Shown here in pieces: positions 11,335-21,954 of a stretch of DNA of 64,000 bases. The notes under the pieces are model-generated. The model ran no database searches. It had not been told where the DNA came from and worked only from the letters and a program-made list of their open reading frames with translations. The stretch lies in NCBI GenBank assembly GCA_022414725.1, contig CM039462.1:178288967-178352966 (forward strand). The letters run 5' to 3'. The number at the start of each line of letters is the position of its first letter. Positions within the stretch are counted from its first letter, which is position 1. This DNA is from Microglena sp. YARC (Eukaryota; Chlorophyta; Chlorophyceae; Chlamydomonadales; Chlamydomonadaceae). Both the position numbers and the translations under genes were made by a program.

Positions 11335-11590
11335 GTTTGGCGGAGCCCCCCTGGGGGGGGGGGGGGGGGGGGGGGGGAGGGGGGATCCCCCCAGATTCAC
11401 CCTGTTGTCCGTTTGTGCAACCGACCAAACCGACTGACCGGCCGACCAAAAAACGAAGCTGACACTTTAGCCATCTGTCTCATAACTACCTGGCTATCGG
11501 CTCAGCTCCATCGTTGCCACCTGTCGTTCCATTGGCAACACTCTCCGCCGATTTTCCACGTCATTTGCGACGCTGCATGGGACTTGTTTA
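11335..11590 (+). mobile_element. Dispersed element, family 1
   Basis: It starts GTTTGGCGGAGCCCCCC, with a G-run of about 24 bases replacing the usual hairpin loop, then CCCTGTTGTCCGTTTG, CTATCGGCTCAGCTCCATCG, TTGCCACCTGTCG, CTCTCCGCCGATTTTCC and GCATGGGACTTGTT. Confidence 0.75.
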
Positions 11591-11624
11591 TTAATAGTGA
11601 AAAGTTGAATGAGATCACGGAATA

Positions 11625-12492
11625 TGTCGGATTAGTGATTTATTTTCAAATCTGAAAGCGGGTTTTCCCTAAGCTCAATGGTTTTAGGCCGCCTCCAGGG
11701 GGCAGCGATTTTAGAGCTTCTAAAGCTCTTCCGGGAGTATAAAAAAAGAATAGGCCACACCACGCCAGTAAAAAACCTGGGGAGGGGCTTGCCCCCCCCC
11801 CCCCCCCCCCCCTAGAAATGACCCCTTTTTGTAATACTTAAGTATGGATTCTGGGGGGGTTTGGGTGGAAGTGGAGGTGTGGGGGTGGGTGAGGGTGGAG
11901 GTGTGGGGTGGGGGATTCTGGGGGGTTAACAGTATGGCGCCACATAATGGCATCCTGCAGATCCCACATAGGGATTGTGTGATAGTCAGAACCCACCCAT
12001 ATTATCAACCCATACCCTATTCTTCTATCTGGGCTGGGCTTTGGTTTGGGTTTTTTAAGGGTGGTGTGTGTTGTGTGTGGGGGGGGTAAATACTTATTGC
12101 ACGAGGTCTAAAAGTGGGGGCCAATGACACCCTTACCAAGCCTACTTATAGGTGGTCTCAGAATTTCATTTTGGAGGTCTGAGTACAAAATAGCAAAAAA
12201 AAACCAATGAGGGCTGACCCCCCCCCCCCTCCTAAATGGGAGGTGCTCACCTGAAAAGACCTGAAAAGTCACTTTTAATATCGCCTAGTTACATGCCATT
12301 ACAGCCCGTTCTAGAAAAATCGATCGGCCTGACTGAAAATTCTGTGCCCATTGGCACCTCCTGGCTCTTTATAGCTTTTGGCCATTTAATGCAGAATTGT
12401 TTTTTTCCTTTTTTTTACATGCGATGTTTTTGCTAAAACGGGGTCAACTAGACGATCGCTTATATAGCGGAAATAAAAATCCCTGGTAGAGT
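11625..12492 (-). mobile_element. Possible long copy of family 2, minus strand
   Basis: The left end (TTTTCAAATCTGAAAG, GGTTTTAGGCCGCC, 11640-11715) and right end (GCTAAAACGGGGTCAAC, ATAGCGGAAATAAAA, CCCTGG, 12432-12492) match the two ends of family 2 in minus orientation. They enclose about 700 bases not seen in the 210-240 bp copies, including poly-C and GTGGAGGTG runs. It is either a longer parent form or two truncated copies; I cannot tell which. Confidence 0.35.
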
Positions 12493-12529
12493 GTCCCAAT
12501 GACACAAGTTCTGCTCAAGGAGATCCTCA

Positions 12530-13215
12530 ATACATTTTATCCTCCTCCCCTGCCCTTCCCCGCCCCTCCTCTACTGCCAACGTTGTACCGCCAGGCTCCC
12601 CTCCCCCTCCCCCCCCCCCCCCCTCCCTCTACTGCCAACTTGTGTACCGCCAGCTCCCCCCTCCCCCCCCCCCCCCCCCTCCGCCCTACGGTCAACTTGT
12701 TACGCGCCAGGCTCACCCCCTCCCCCCCCCCCCTTCCCCTCCAACTAACTACTGATCTAACCATCTGCCCTCCCGGTCGTCCCCCCCTCCCCCGTTAAAC
12801 TCACAGCTGTTGCTTTGACACAAACGTCATCATTGCTCAGGGTGAATACCCCCAATAACTATCAATTCTTGTCATTTCAAGTCCTTAATGTTCGAGCTGC
12901 AAATATCATGTAACAATTACCTTACATATATTGATAGGGCATATTCTATTCCAATACAACTCTGTCATGAAACGCACATACATATAAAATTTTGTTTTCT
13001 AATAATGGTAACAACTTTTCCTATAATATTAATCTAACATCCCTACGTGCTACACTAACATCAGACACATAAAAGTTCTATCTCAGTGGATCTCTCTGTT
13101 ACATACATGATCGTAATGCGCTTCCTCCTGCAACTGCACTCTTAATAACCTTCTCTACTACTGCCAACTTGTACATCCCAGCTTCCCCCCCCCCCCCCCC
13201 CTCCTCCAAGACAAC
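12530..13215. repeat. Poly-C blocks with repeated TACTGCCAACTTGT
   Basis: Four copies of CTACTGCCAACTTGT, GTACCGCCAG and CTCCCC followed by C-runs (12570, 12628, 12688, 13158). The block 12797-12860 (CTCACAGCTG, TGACACAAACG, GCTCAGGGTGAATA, CCCAATAA) is repeated at 13279-13350, so this is a diverged large tandem duplication upstream of the exon candidate at 13394. Confidence 0.65.
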
Positions 13216-13393
13216 TCATTCTGAACTAACGAATTAGTACCGCACACCTTTTCCCCCACACCTCACTCTTCTCTCCTCCTCTCCGAAACTCACCCAGTCG
13301 CAATTCTCTGACACAATGTCTACGCTCAGGAGATATATCCTCCAATAAGCATAAGTCCTTGCCTGCTACCTTGGCTAATGTGGCAACCCACAG

Positions 13394-13527
13394 CTTTTTA
13401 GCTCGACTTGCGATGTTGTTTGGCACGTGTGTGCATGCGCAAGGGTTCATTGCATGGTTGTCTTCAGCACTGCCCGAACATCTACATGATGCACTCTTTC
13501 ACGTCGGAGATCGCCTGCCAATGGAAG
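13394..13527 (+). CDS. Candidate internal exon, unknown protein
   Basis: Acceptor CCCACAG and donor GGAAG|GTGCAA flank an open frame of 44 codons rich in hydrophobic residues (LARLAMLFG, GFIAWLSSALPEH, LHDALFHVGDRLP). Composition differs sharply from the surrounding repeats. Exon phase is 1 at both ends. I do not recognise the family and found no phase-compatible neighbour with certainty. Confidence 0.35.
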
Positions 13528-13539
13528 GTGCAATGAAAG

Positions 13540-14395
13540 GGAGTCAAGGCAGGGAGAAGGAGGGAGGAAAGAGGGAGGGTTGAGGAGAGGAGGAGGGAGA
13601 GCGGTGTGGGAGGGTGAGGAGGGGAAATTATGGGCCAATGGAGAAGGGGGGAAAGAGAGGCCCTGGGGAAAGGAGGAGGGAGGAGGAGAGGGAGGTATGA
13701 GGGGTAGGAGACGGGAGTTGGAGGGTGATGCAGGAAGGTCGACGGAGGAGGTATGGAGTGTCGGGAGGGAGCAAGGGAAGAGGGATGAAGGGAGGATGTG
13801 AGAGTGAGGGCTTGGGAAGAGAGGGGGTTGGGAGAGAAGGTGAGGGAGGTGAGAGAGGGTGAAGCAGAGGGAAAGGGAGGTCGTGAGGATACGGAAAGCG
13901 GTGTGTGAGGTGAGGAAGGTCTTTGGCGAAGGCGAGAATGAGGGTGGGGAGAGAAGTGAGGGAGTGAGAGGGAGGTATGTGAGGGAGAGGGAGGTTAGAA
14001 TGGGATCGGAGAAATTCACAAGGAAGGAGTGTGTGAGGGTAGGAGGAAAAGGGAGGGGGGGCGAGGAAGGAGGGAGTGAGAGGAGGGTAGTTAGAGGGAG
14101 TTGGGAGGTGGATGGAAGAAGGTCGGGGAAGTTTGTTGAGGGAGGAGGAAGGGACGGTGGGAGAGAGTGAGGCATAGAGGAGTGGAGGGAGCGGGAATGT
14201 TGGAGGTGAATGAAATTGAGGAGTGTGCTGTGTGGAGGTAGGGAGGTAAAGAGAGGTGGGGAAGAAAGTGAGGAGTAGAGGGATGGGGTGAGAAGGGAGG
14301 GAGGGAAGGGAGGGTTGGAGGAGGGAGGAAGTCGAAGGAGTGTGTGGATGTGTGTGTGAGGGAGGGAAAGAGCTGGCCACCTTGCCCTCCCTTTT
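13540..14395 (+). repeat. Purine-rich tract (GAGGGAGG type)
   Basis: The + strand is about 90% G and A with GGGAGGGAGG and GTGAGGG motifs. Long minus-strand frames rich in Ser, Pro and Leu here are composition artefacts. The tract has G-quadruplex potential. Confidence 0.8.
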
Positions 14396-14806
14396 CCCCC
14401 CTCTCCCACCCACCGCCTCCCCCAACAACGCCACTCACCGGCCGCTCTGGAAACTGCGCCATGCTGTTTTTCTGCACCCCTGCAAGGCGCAGCCTGGCGC
14501 CAGCGGGGCGACTGCCACTCTGCTCGATAGCAGGGGGAGCTGCATTTCATGTGGAGAGGGGGGATTGGCACCAAGCTGGCATGCGTGTTGCCGACGGTTG
14601 GAATGGGCAAATCAGGCTGGGGCTAGAGTGCAAGCTTTTGGGCGGTCTGAAATTGAGGGAGGATGAAAGCTGTCTACACCACTATATCGAGAGGCTCGCG
14701 TGCCATGCATGTGCGAGGGCGATTGGGTGGTGGTGGGGAAGGTGCGAGTGCGGTCGGTGCGAGGGTGAGGGGGACGCGCTGGAGTTAGTGGTGGGCGGTG
14801 TTCGGA

Positions 14807-14880
14807 GTTTGGAATTGATGGAGGATGAAGCTGATCTGACACGAGTCAAGTCGGATGAGGAACTTGCGTTTCGTCTGCAG
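14807..14880 (+). CDS. Candidate exon 3' end (SDEELAFRLQ motif)
   Basis: An open frame ends at a consensus donor, CTGCAG|GTAGGG, at 14880/14881 with phase 0. The final residues (LMEDEADLTRV then KSDEELAFRLQ) look like a real acidic helix; DEELA-x-x-LQ motifs are common in many eukaryotic proteins. The 5' limit is uncertain: the frame is open back to 14344 with a less gene-like composition. A weaker copy of the edge occurs near 14648. Confidence 0.4.
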
Positions 14881-15030
14881 GTAGGGGTGGTGGGTTTTAG
14901 GGTGAGCAGGGAGGGGTGCAGGGTGTCAGGGGTGGTGCAAGGGGTAAGGCTTGGGCGTCAGGGGGGTCGGGGATGTTCGAAATTTGAGTGTGTTGGCGGT
15001 GTGTTAAAGAGTGAGTGAGGGTGAAGAGCG

Positions 15031-16030
15031 NNNNNNNNNNNNNNNNNNNNNNNNNNNNNNNNNNNNNNNNNNNNNNNNNNNNNNNNNNNNNNNNNNNNNN
15101 NNNNNNNNNNNNNNNNNNNNNNNNNNNNNNNNNNNNNNNNNNNNNNNNNNNNNNNNNNNNNNNNNNNNNNNNNNNNNNNNNNNNNNNNNNNNNNNNNNNN
15201 NNNNNNNNNNNNNNNNNNNNNNNNNNNNNNNNNNNNNNNNNNNNNNNNNNNNNNNNNNNNNNNNNNNNNNNNNNNNNNNNNNNNNNNNNNNNNNNNNNNN
15301 NNNNNNNNNNNNNNNNNNNNNNNNNNNNNNNNNNNNNNNNNNNNNNNNNNNNNNNNNNNNNNNNNNNNNNNNNNNNNNNNNNNNNNNNNNNNNNNNNNNN
15401 NNNNNNNNNNNNNNNNNNNNNNNNNNNNNNNNNNNNNNNNNNNNNNNNNNNNNNNNNNNNNNNNNNNNNNNNNNNNNNNNNNNNNNNNNNNNNNNNNNNN
15501 NNNNNNNNNNNNNNNNNNNNNNNNNNNNNNNNNNNNNNNNNNNNNNNNNNNNNNNNNNNNNNNNNNNNNNNNNNNNNNNNNNNNNNNNNNNNNNNNNNNN
15601 NNNNNNNNNNNNNNNNNNNNNNNNNNNNNNNNNNNNNNNNNNNNNNNNNNNNNNNNNNNNNNNNNNNNNNNNNNNNNNNNNNNNNNNNNNNNNNNNNNNN
15701 NNNNNNNNNNNNNNNNNNNNNNNNNNNNNNNNNNNNNNNNNNNNNNNNNNNNNNNNNNNNNNNNNNNNNNNNNNNNNNNNNNNNNNNNNNNNNNNNNNNN
15801 NNNNNNNNNNNNNNNNNNNNNNNNNNNNNNNNNNNNNNNNNNNNNNNNNNNNNNNNNNNNNNNNNNNNNNNNNNNNNNNNNNNNNNNNNNNNNNNNNNNN
15901 NNNNNNNNNNNNNNNNNNNNNNNNNNNNNNNNNNNNNNNNNNNNNNNNNNNNNNNNNNNNNNNNNNNNNNNNNNNNNNNNNNNNNNNNNNNNNNNNNNNN
16001 NNNNNNNNNNNNNNNNNNNNNNNNNNNNNN
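15031..16030. other. Assembly gap of 1000 N
   Basis: An exact run of 1000 N. A round number usually means a scaffold gap of unknown or estimated size. Reading frames spanning it are meaningless. Confidence 1.
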
Positions 16031-18420
16031 CCATTTCGAAACTTCCTAGAACTTCGAGTGCAGAGGTGTCAGCTAGTGATTAGTGCACAGCACCCGCGAG
16101 TGCAGCCTGCAGATGCAGCACTCCTCGTACACGACAGTGAGGTGGTCAGCACCACGGTCATTTACATTACAAGTACAATACTCCCGCCGAGCTGCGTTTG
16201 AAACAGGAGTTGCAATAAAGTAAAAGTATGAATATGAGAGGAAATAGGAAATAAAACAGAGATCGCGATAAATTCCCTGGTGGCGTAACAGGAAGAGACC
16301 AGACGCTATAAAGCCGGGAGATCACGCCCAAGGATGCCTTGTGCTCGGACGAGAATGCGCCGGACCTAGACAAAAGCGACAGGCTCATGCCGCAGCATCG
16401 CCTCGGCGGCAGCACAATGTCTCGGCAAAGGAGGATCGCACAGTTTTCGGGCACCGACATAACGGCCAATACGTACGGGCAGTAAGCGCATGTGCTTAAG
16501 CGATACGGTTACTGTGAGGGCGGACTGGGGTGGGCATCTGATCGCTGTCACTAATCCATGGAATCTCCTTAGCCGTGCCCGCACCAGAAATAATCCCTGG
16601 AGCTTGCTCTTGGACGTGCGACTTTAAGTAGAACTTCCATCCTCCCGGGCTTTCTCATTCCCATGCAACAAGCACAAACTAGTAAGACTCCATGGAACCC
16701 CGATACGCAGCTCTGGCCATGAGGTAGAGTGAAGACACCATACCCATCATATTCATCCGCATCTTATCTGTCGACTTGCCTACGTACAATAATCGTGCCA
16801 CGCTCTGTTTCTCCAATTTGGTGGTGGTGATCCTGTGTGTGTGGGTGGGGTGGGGGTGGGGGGCATCAGTTTCATCGTGTGTCTCCGTATTTAGTCTTAT
16901 TGGTTCATAGTGAATACATATATATGTGACGGTTAATTGCTGTTATCGCATCTACGCATATTACAAATTATTACAAATTATTTATATATCATCATCTCAT
17001 TCATCATTAATTTATTTAAAATCCCAAGCATTGCTCTGTGCACCATGACCCATCCAATTCTCACTGCAGGTGCAAACAGACTTCGGTCAGACATGTAGCT
17101 GGACAATGGATGCGATTCAAGATGACAACGGGGAAAATTGCCGCAGCACATTGCTGCCAGCAATGACCAAACGAAGTAGGGTGGTTGGCCGACATAGACT
17201 ACAACTCATATAATATACGATCACAAGATTCTCGAAACGTAAATCATACAGAACGTTCGAAAATACAGTATGCTCCCGCATTACTCTCGATTGCATCAAT
17301 ATTGCCAGCAGCACAAAACTAACCCTATTTGTGATCGTCTTTGTAGCGTTACTTTCTGGTATTATTTTTAAACTGCCGAAGACGCGACAGTCCATGCTGG
17401 CAACAGCTAACCAAGTCAAGCAGTTCAAGGTGTGACATTGAGAGAAATGCATCCACAATGACAAAGGAAAGCCTTCGTTTGCGACTTGTGTTTGTTCCAC
17501 GTTACATTTCCTGTATTTGTTCTTTCGCAGACAGCGGCAGCCGAAAGGCGCTGAAGCCATGTAACTTCTCAAGTCAAGTCAAGTTGTGATCTAGATAAAA
17601 GTCAGCCAGCATGGACAAAAGAAGCCTATACTACGACAGGAATTCCAATAAACTAAGCCCTGTTAGATTACTGTAAAGGGCAATAAACAAAGCTTGTGCC
17701 ACTACTGACAGGATGTCAATAACTGCCCTGGGGTGAAAACTGACGAGAAGCACTAAACAAAGCCCTGTGACTACGAAAAGTCAATAAACGTAAGCCCTGA
17801 TTGGACACTGAGAGAATGCAATAACCGTAAGGCTGAATGTGACTAAACTGAGAGATTCAATAAACAACCCTTGAATTGACTACAGGGAGTCAATTAACAA
17901 GCCCGGATCTACATAGAGTAATTGATGAGCACACTAAACTGCTGCAAGACATAAGACACACACACTCGCATGCCCCACCTACCCATCTATCATCGCACTA
18001 GTTGGAAGGATCATGCAGCTATCAGGAAGGCGCCTGAGGCTTTGTACCCCCAGGACCCACTTACTTACCCCTAGGCCCCGCAAGGTCCACAAGTTAGGGT
18101 GGACTGAAGCCTACAGTTCCAACCGGCGCTGTCTTGTCGTCGGTCCTCGTTCGTCTGTCTGTCTGTGTCGTCGTCTGTCGTCTGCCGTGCTGTGTGTCTG
18201 TCTGTCTGTCTGGTGTCTCGTCGTTCGTCTGTTCTCTGTCGTCGTCTGTCGTCGTCGCGTCTTCGCGTCTGTCGTCTTCGCTGGCGTGGTGTCTGTCGTG
18301 TCTTCGTCCTGTCGTCGTCTTCGCTGTCCGGCTGTCTCTCTGTGTTGTGATATTCCGGCCACCCCATCCAAACAATTTGTTCATAGTGGGCGGTTGCATG
18401 ACGAGATATCAGCAATCGCA
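16031..18420. other. Region with no recognised gene
   Basis: Mostly unique-looking sequence. A GGGGTGGGGG tract lies near 16845. Copies of the ACTGCCGAAGACG/ACCAAGTCAAG family lie near 17370-17420 and 17530-17585. Positions 17630-17920 hold a diffuse repeat of AATAAAC(G)TAAGCCCTG about every 60 bases. A short frame at 17070-17215 follows a CTGCAG acceptor-like site but has no further support. Confidence 0.6.
18120..18345 (+). repeat. (GTCGTCTGTC)n low-complexity array
   Basis: Imperfect GTCGTCTGTCTGTC repeats. All six frames are partly open (Ser/Val/Cys-rich on +, Asp/Arg/Thr-rich on -), which is a repeat artefact. A GTAAGC donor-like site near 18473 and a GTGAGT donor-like site near 18595 lie downstream but define no confident exon. 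Confidence 0.75.
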
Positions 18421-19036
18421 GCGGCCAAGATGTCGCAAAAGCGAATGTGTACTATTCCGCTACGAATAAGATGGTAAGCTCTAAGCCTACTTACTTGCCC
18501 TTCTCGAATCCCCAGCCTCCTGCCCTTTTGCCCCCTGCCCTGCCATGACGCTAAAGCATTTTCCGCGACCTGGAACACGCCTAGACTTCGGGACGGTGAG
18601 TGGGATGGGGTTGAGTGGAGGTGTGAATGTAGGGTTGGTGAGGTAACACTTAACCCACCTCACCTCCCCACCCCAACACCACCCCTACCCCCCAGCCCCA
18701 CCACCCAATTCCTAATCCCGGCTATGACTTGCCCCCCTCACATTCCAGCGCTCATTTCAGAAACAGGAACAACCCACTGCACCTCATACAGAAGTTCCTT
18801 CATCCAATATTGGCTGATAACTATCAGACGAGAGCTTAAAAAACTGTTCAAAAATCAAATAGTGATTTAAAATATACAAAATCAAATAGTGATAATAATA
18901 TAAACATCAAATACCGTGTGATATAAATAATAAAATAATAAATTCGAATAATGCTATATTATGTGCACTTCAACTCATATGTGGTCTAATGAAGCCTACT
19001 GAATCGAAAGAAAGCACCAAATGCTTTCTGAAGCTA

Positions 19037-19106
19037 TGATGTTGGCCCCAGTGAAAGCAAACGGGCTGGCCGTAATAAGGCGTACTATTTATTTATTTAT
19101 TTATGT
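19037..19106 (+). mobile_element. SINE-like element with TTTA tail, partial
   Basis: It reads GTTGGCCCCAGTGAAAGC, AACGGGCTGGCC (the CTCAACCTCACG block is missing) then TAATAAGGCGTACTATTTA and about five TTTA units. It lies about 30 bases before the kinase exon acceptor. Confidence 0.6.
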
Positions 19107-19379
19107 GATATTGATGCGCCACTGTAACTCGTGCAGATTGCTGGATCATGTTTTCACTAGCAAGGAACCTATAAGCGGCATCGAATTCTTGGGCCTGTTG
19201 GAGGAAGTGTCTCTTGCTGTCAGGCACCTGCACCAACAGCGCATGGTGCACTCCGACGTAAAGGCGGAGAACTTCTTCATGAAGAAGCATCACACGGCGT
19301 CATGAATGCCCCTACCAATGTCAAGATTGGGACTTCGGTTTGACGACGTGGGGCGTGGAAGGTGGAGGTGAACACATGT

Positions 19380-19860
19380 AGGTGCAGGTTTGATCTGTTT
19401 TCGGGTTTGATTGTATTTTCAGGTTTGATTGTATTTTAGGTTGATTGTATTTTCAGGTTTGATTGTATTTTCAGGTTGATTGTCATTTTTCAGTTTGATT
19501 GTATGTTTATTGATGTATTTTTATGTTTGATTGTATTTTTATGTTGATTGTATTTTCATGTTGATTGTTTCAGTTTGATTGTATTTTTAGGTTTGATTGA
19601 ATTTTTGTTTGTTGTATTTTCAGGTTGATTGTATTTGTTTATGTTTGATTGTATTAGGTTGATTGTATTTTAGGTGTATTTTTAGTTGTATTTTTGTATT
19701 ATGTATTTAGCGTTGATTGTATTTTTAGGTTGATTGTATTTAGGTTTTGATTGAATTTTCAGGTTGATTGTATTTTCAGTTTGATGTATTTTTAGGTTTG
19801 ATTGTATTTTAGTTTGATTGTATTTCCAGTTTATGTATTTCAGATTGATTGTATTTCCTG
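19380..19860 (+). repeat. About 20-bp minisatellite (TTTTCAGGTTTGATTGTA)n
   Basis: About 24 imperfect units. The seed is probably the sequence right after the kinase donor, GTAGGTGCAGGTTTGATCTG. Every intact unit carries an acceptor-like TTTTCAG. Confidence 0.85.
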
Positions 19861-20019
19861 TAAAACATTATGCTGAAGACAACGAGCAGCCAAAATTGCT
19901 GGTGAAGCTATGTAACTAAGTTGAGTTCAAATTGGAGCTCAACCAAATGTAGGTGCAGTTTTGATTGCATTTTCCTGTTAATAATTTCGGGGTTGGAGCT
20001 ATGTAATCAAATTGCTAAT

Positions 20020-20600
20020 TTTTTATGACCAACTTGCTGGCTGAAGCTGTAACCAAGTCCAAGTTCAAGTTCAACTAGGTGCAGGTTTGATCCAGCCTAA
20101 GCTAATGCATTTTAATGCAATATTTAGACCAACACTCCCACAACCTACACCACTCCTGCACCAATTTACCCTCCCTTCCTCCTGTTGCATCTTGCAAGTC
20201 CACCTGGACTGCTCCCTCAAGATGTCCCAAATTGCTGGCTGAAACTATGCAACCAAGTTCAAGTTCAAGCAGGTGCAGGTTTGATCCAGCCTAAGCCTAA
20301 GCCTTCAACACTCCCACCCACCTGCACCTACTCCTGCACCCCGATTTACCTCCTTCCTCCTGTTGCATCTTGCAGGTCCACCTGGACTGCTCCTCCAAGG
20401 TGCCCCAAATTCCTGGCTGAAACTATGTAACCAGGTTCAAGTTCAAGTTGGTGCAGATTTGATCCAGCCTAAGCCTACAACACTCCCACCCACCTATACC
20501 TACTCCTGCACCCGATTTACCCACCCTTCCTCCTGTTACATCTGCAAGTCCACCTGGATGCTCTCCTCAAAAGATGTCCCAAATTGACTATCCCAGCAAC
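20020..20600 (+). repeat. Three to four copies of a 180-bp unit
   Basis: Units contain TTGCTGGCTGAAACTATG, AACCAAGTTCAAGTTCAAG, GGTGCAGGTTTGATCCAG, CCTAAGCCT, CTCCTGCACC, CCTCCTGTTGCATCTTGCAG and GTCCACCTGGACTGCTCC. The last two blocks have the form of an acceptor plus an exon start. The AACCAAGTTCAAG part belongs to the ACTGCCGAAGACGG family. Confidence 0.8.
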
Positions 20601-20644
20601 ACTGCGAATTTGGGGGGTCTTTGTCACCATTTACTTATTAATTA

Positions 20645-21239
20645 TCCCCTCCCTTCCTTCCCTACTCGTAGCCTCTGTGGAACTAGAGGCTACATGGGGA
20701 AATGAAACAGGGAGCGGCATGTGATCCCCCTAAACCCCTCCCCCCACTCCCCTCCTATCGCAGCCTTGGTGGACCAGAGGCTACATGAGGAAGCGAGATA
20801 CATACATACACAAACACATTCACACACACTCAAATATACTTGTGTGATCCCCCCTGAACCCCTCCCCTCCCTACTCGTAGCCTCGGTGGAACCAGAGGAT
20901 ACATGGGGAAACGAGATAAGGAGCGGGCATCTTACATGCGTGGACTGAAACATACATACTTGAACTTGAAATTTTTCAGTAGTAAAGTTACATACTTACC
21001 ACATTCACAAGCACTCAAATACACTCGTGCAACCCCCTAACCCCTCCCCCCACCTTCCCTACTCGTAGCCTCGGTAGAACCAAAGGATACACGGGGGAGC
21101 GAGACAAGGAGCTGGCATCTTACACTTTGAAATTGAACTTTTTAAAGTAACATACATACACCAAACACATTTCAAAACAACCTCAAATACACTTGTCACG
21201 ACCCCCTGAAACCCCTCCCCCCCCACCTCCCTACCGTAG
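20645..21239 (+). repeat. Junction-echo array: four copies of the kinase exon 5' edge
   Basis: Copies of CCCTACTCGTAG, CCTCGGTGGAACC, GGATACATGGGGAA and GGAGCGGGCATCTTAC, each with a pyrimidine tract and AG, start near 20660, 20755, 20868 and 21058, ahead of the fullest copy at 21231. Each copy keeps 45-70 bases of exon and then breaks off into CATACATAC/CAAACAC spacer. Confidence 0.9.
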
Positions 21240-21954
21240 CCTCGGTGGAACCAAAGGATACATGGGGAAGCGAGACAAGGAGCGGGCATCTTACACGCGT
21301 GACATGTACGCCTTTGGCAAAATGATTCGTGATTTGTTGCGTCACGGCAACCTCTGCCTTTCCAAGGAGCTGTATGAACGCCTTCAGGGTCCAGCCGACG
21401 TCTCGTTGTGAAGAAAAGAACCATGCGACCACATGCTTCGCAGCTTGTCGAAGTTATCAAGGAGATCGCTGCCGAGGAGAGGAAGATGGAGATGGGCAGG
21501 AGGCCAAGCCGCTTGCCGTTGGAAAAGTCTGAAGATGCGTATGTTGTGACACCCGACTGCCGTGCTGCAATATACACATCGTGCGAGCTAAATCAGATAC
21601 ACTGTATCAGCGATGACAGAGGGCAAGTTAAGGGGGAGCTCACCCTCCATGTGGGTGCAGATCGCACCAAGGAGGAGGCCCACACCAGCGCTACATGAGA
21701 CGAATCGAATCGCAAGAGCTTTGCACTACCCCCTCGGCATACAGCAGGTGCACACACAGGTGTACACCCCTGCCCCACTTCCTGGGTGCCATGACTTGGC
21801 TACCGCTGACCCAAGCCCGGAATGCCAGGACAAGGCCACTGGAGGTGGTGTCCATGTGGCCTTTGCCATGAAGGTCACACGCTCCGCATGCAAAGCCATG
21901 CGCAAGGGTGTTGCACGCTTTGCGCGTGCACTCCTGCCGACCAGGGCCAAGTAG

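Larger units (their letters stand above)
19137..21954 (+). pseudogene. Protein kinase gene remnant (two exons, frameshifted)
   Basis: Exon 19137-19377 (acceptor GTGCAG, donor ACAT|GTAGGT) encodes kinase subdomain VI: LLEEVSLAVRHLHQ then HSDVKAENFF (HRD changed to HSD, catalytic Asp, Lys and Asn kept). After two apparent 1-base losses between about 19298 and 19330 it gives NVKIGDFGL, the DFG motif. Exon 21240-21954 (acceptor CCGTAG) is phase-compatible and gives GGTKGYMGKR (where GT-GYMAPE is usual) and YTRDMYAFGKMIRDLL. After a third apparent 1-base loss near 21405 it gives RTMRPHASQLVEVIKEI, the usual C-lobe end. A further frame change near 21690 is possible before KAMRKGVARFARALL and TAG at 21952. 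The N-lobe exons were not found. Because the other genes in this window read cleanly, I favour a pseudogene over sequencing error. The missing APE motif could also indicate a pseudokinase. Confidence 0.7.

Noticed and set aside
13447..14610. 387-codon and 268-codon minus-strand frames rich in Ser/Pro
   Set aside because: Complement of a purine-rich tract; all frames are open because stops are rare in such composition.
14958..16201. Frames across the N block
   Set aside because: Mostly ambiguous residues; no information.
18013..18477. 154-codon frame and Asp/Arg/Thr minus frames
   Set aside because: GTCGTCTGTC repeat translated in several frames simultaneously.
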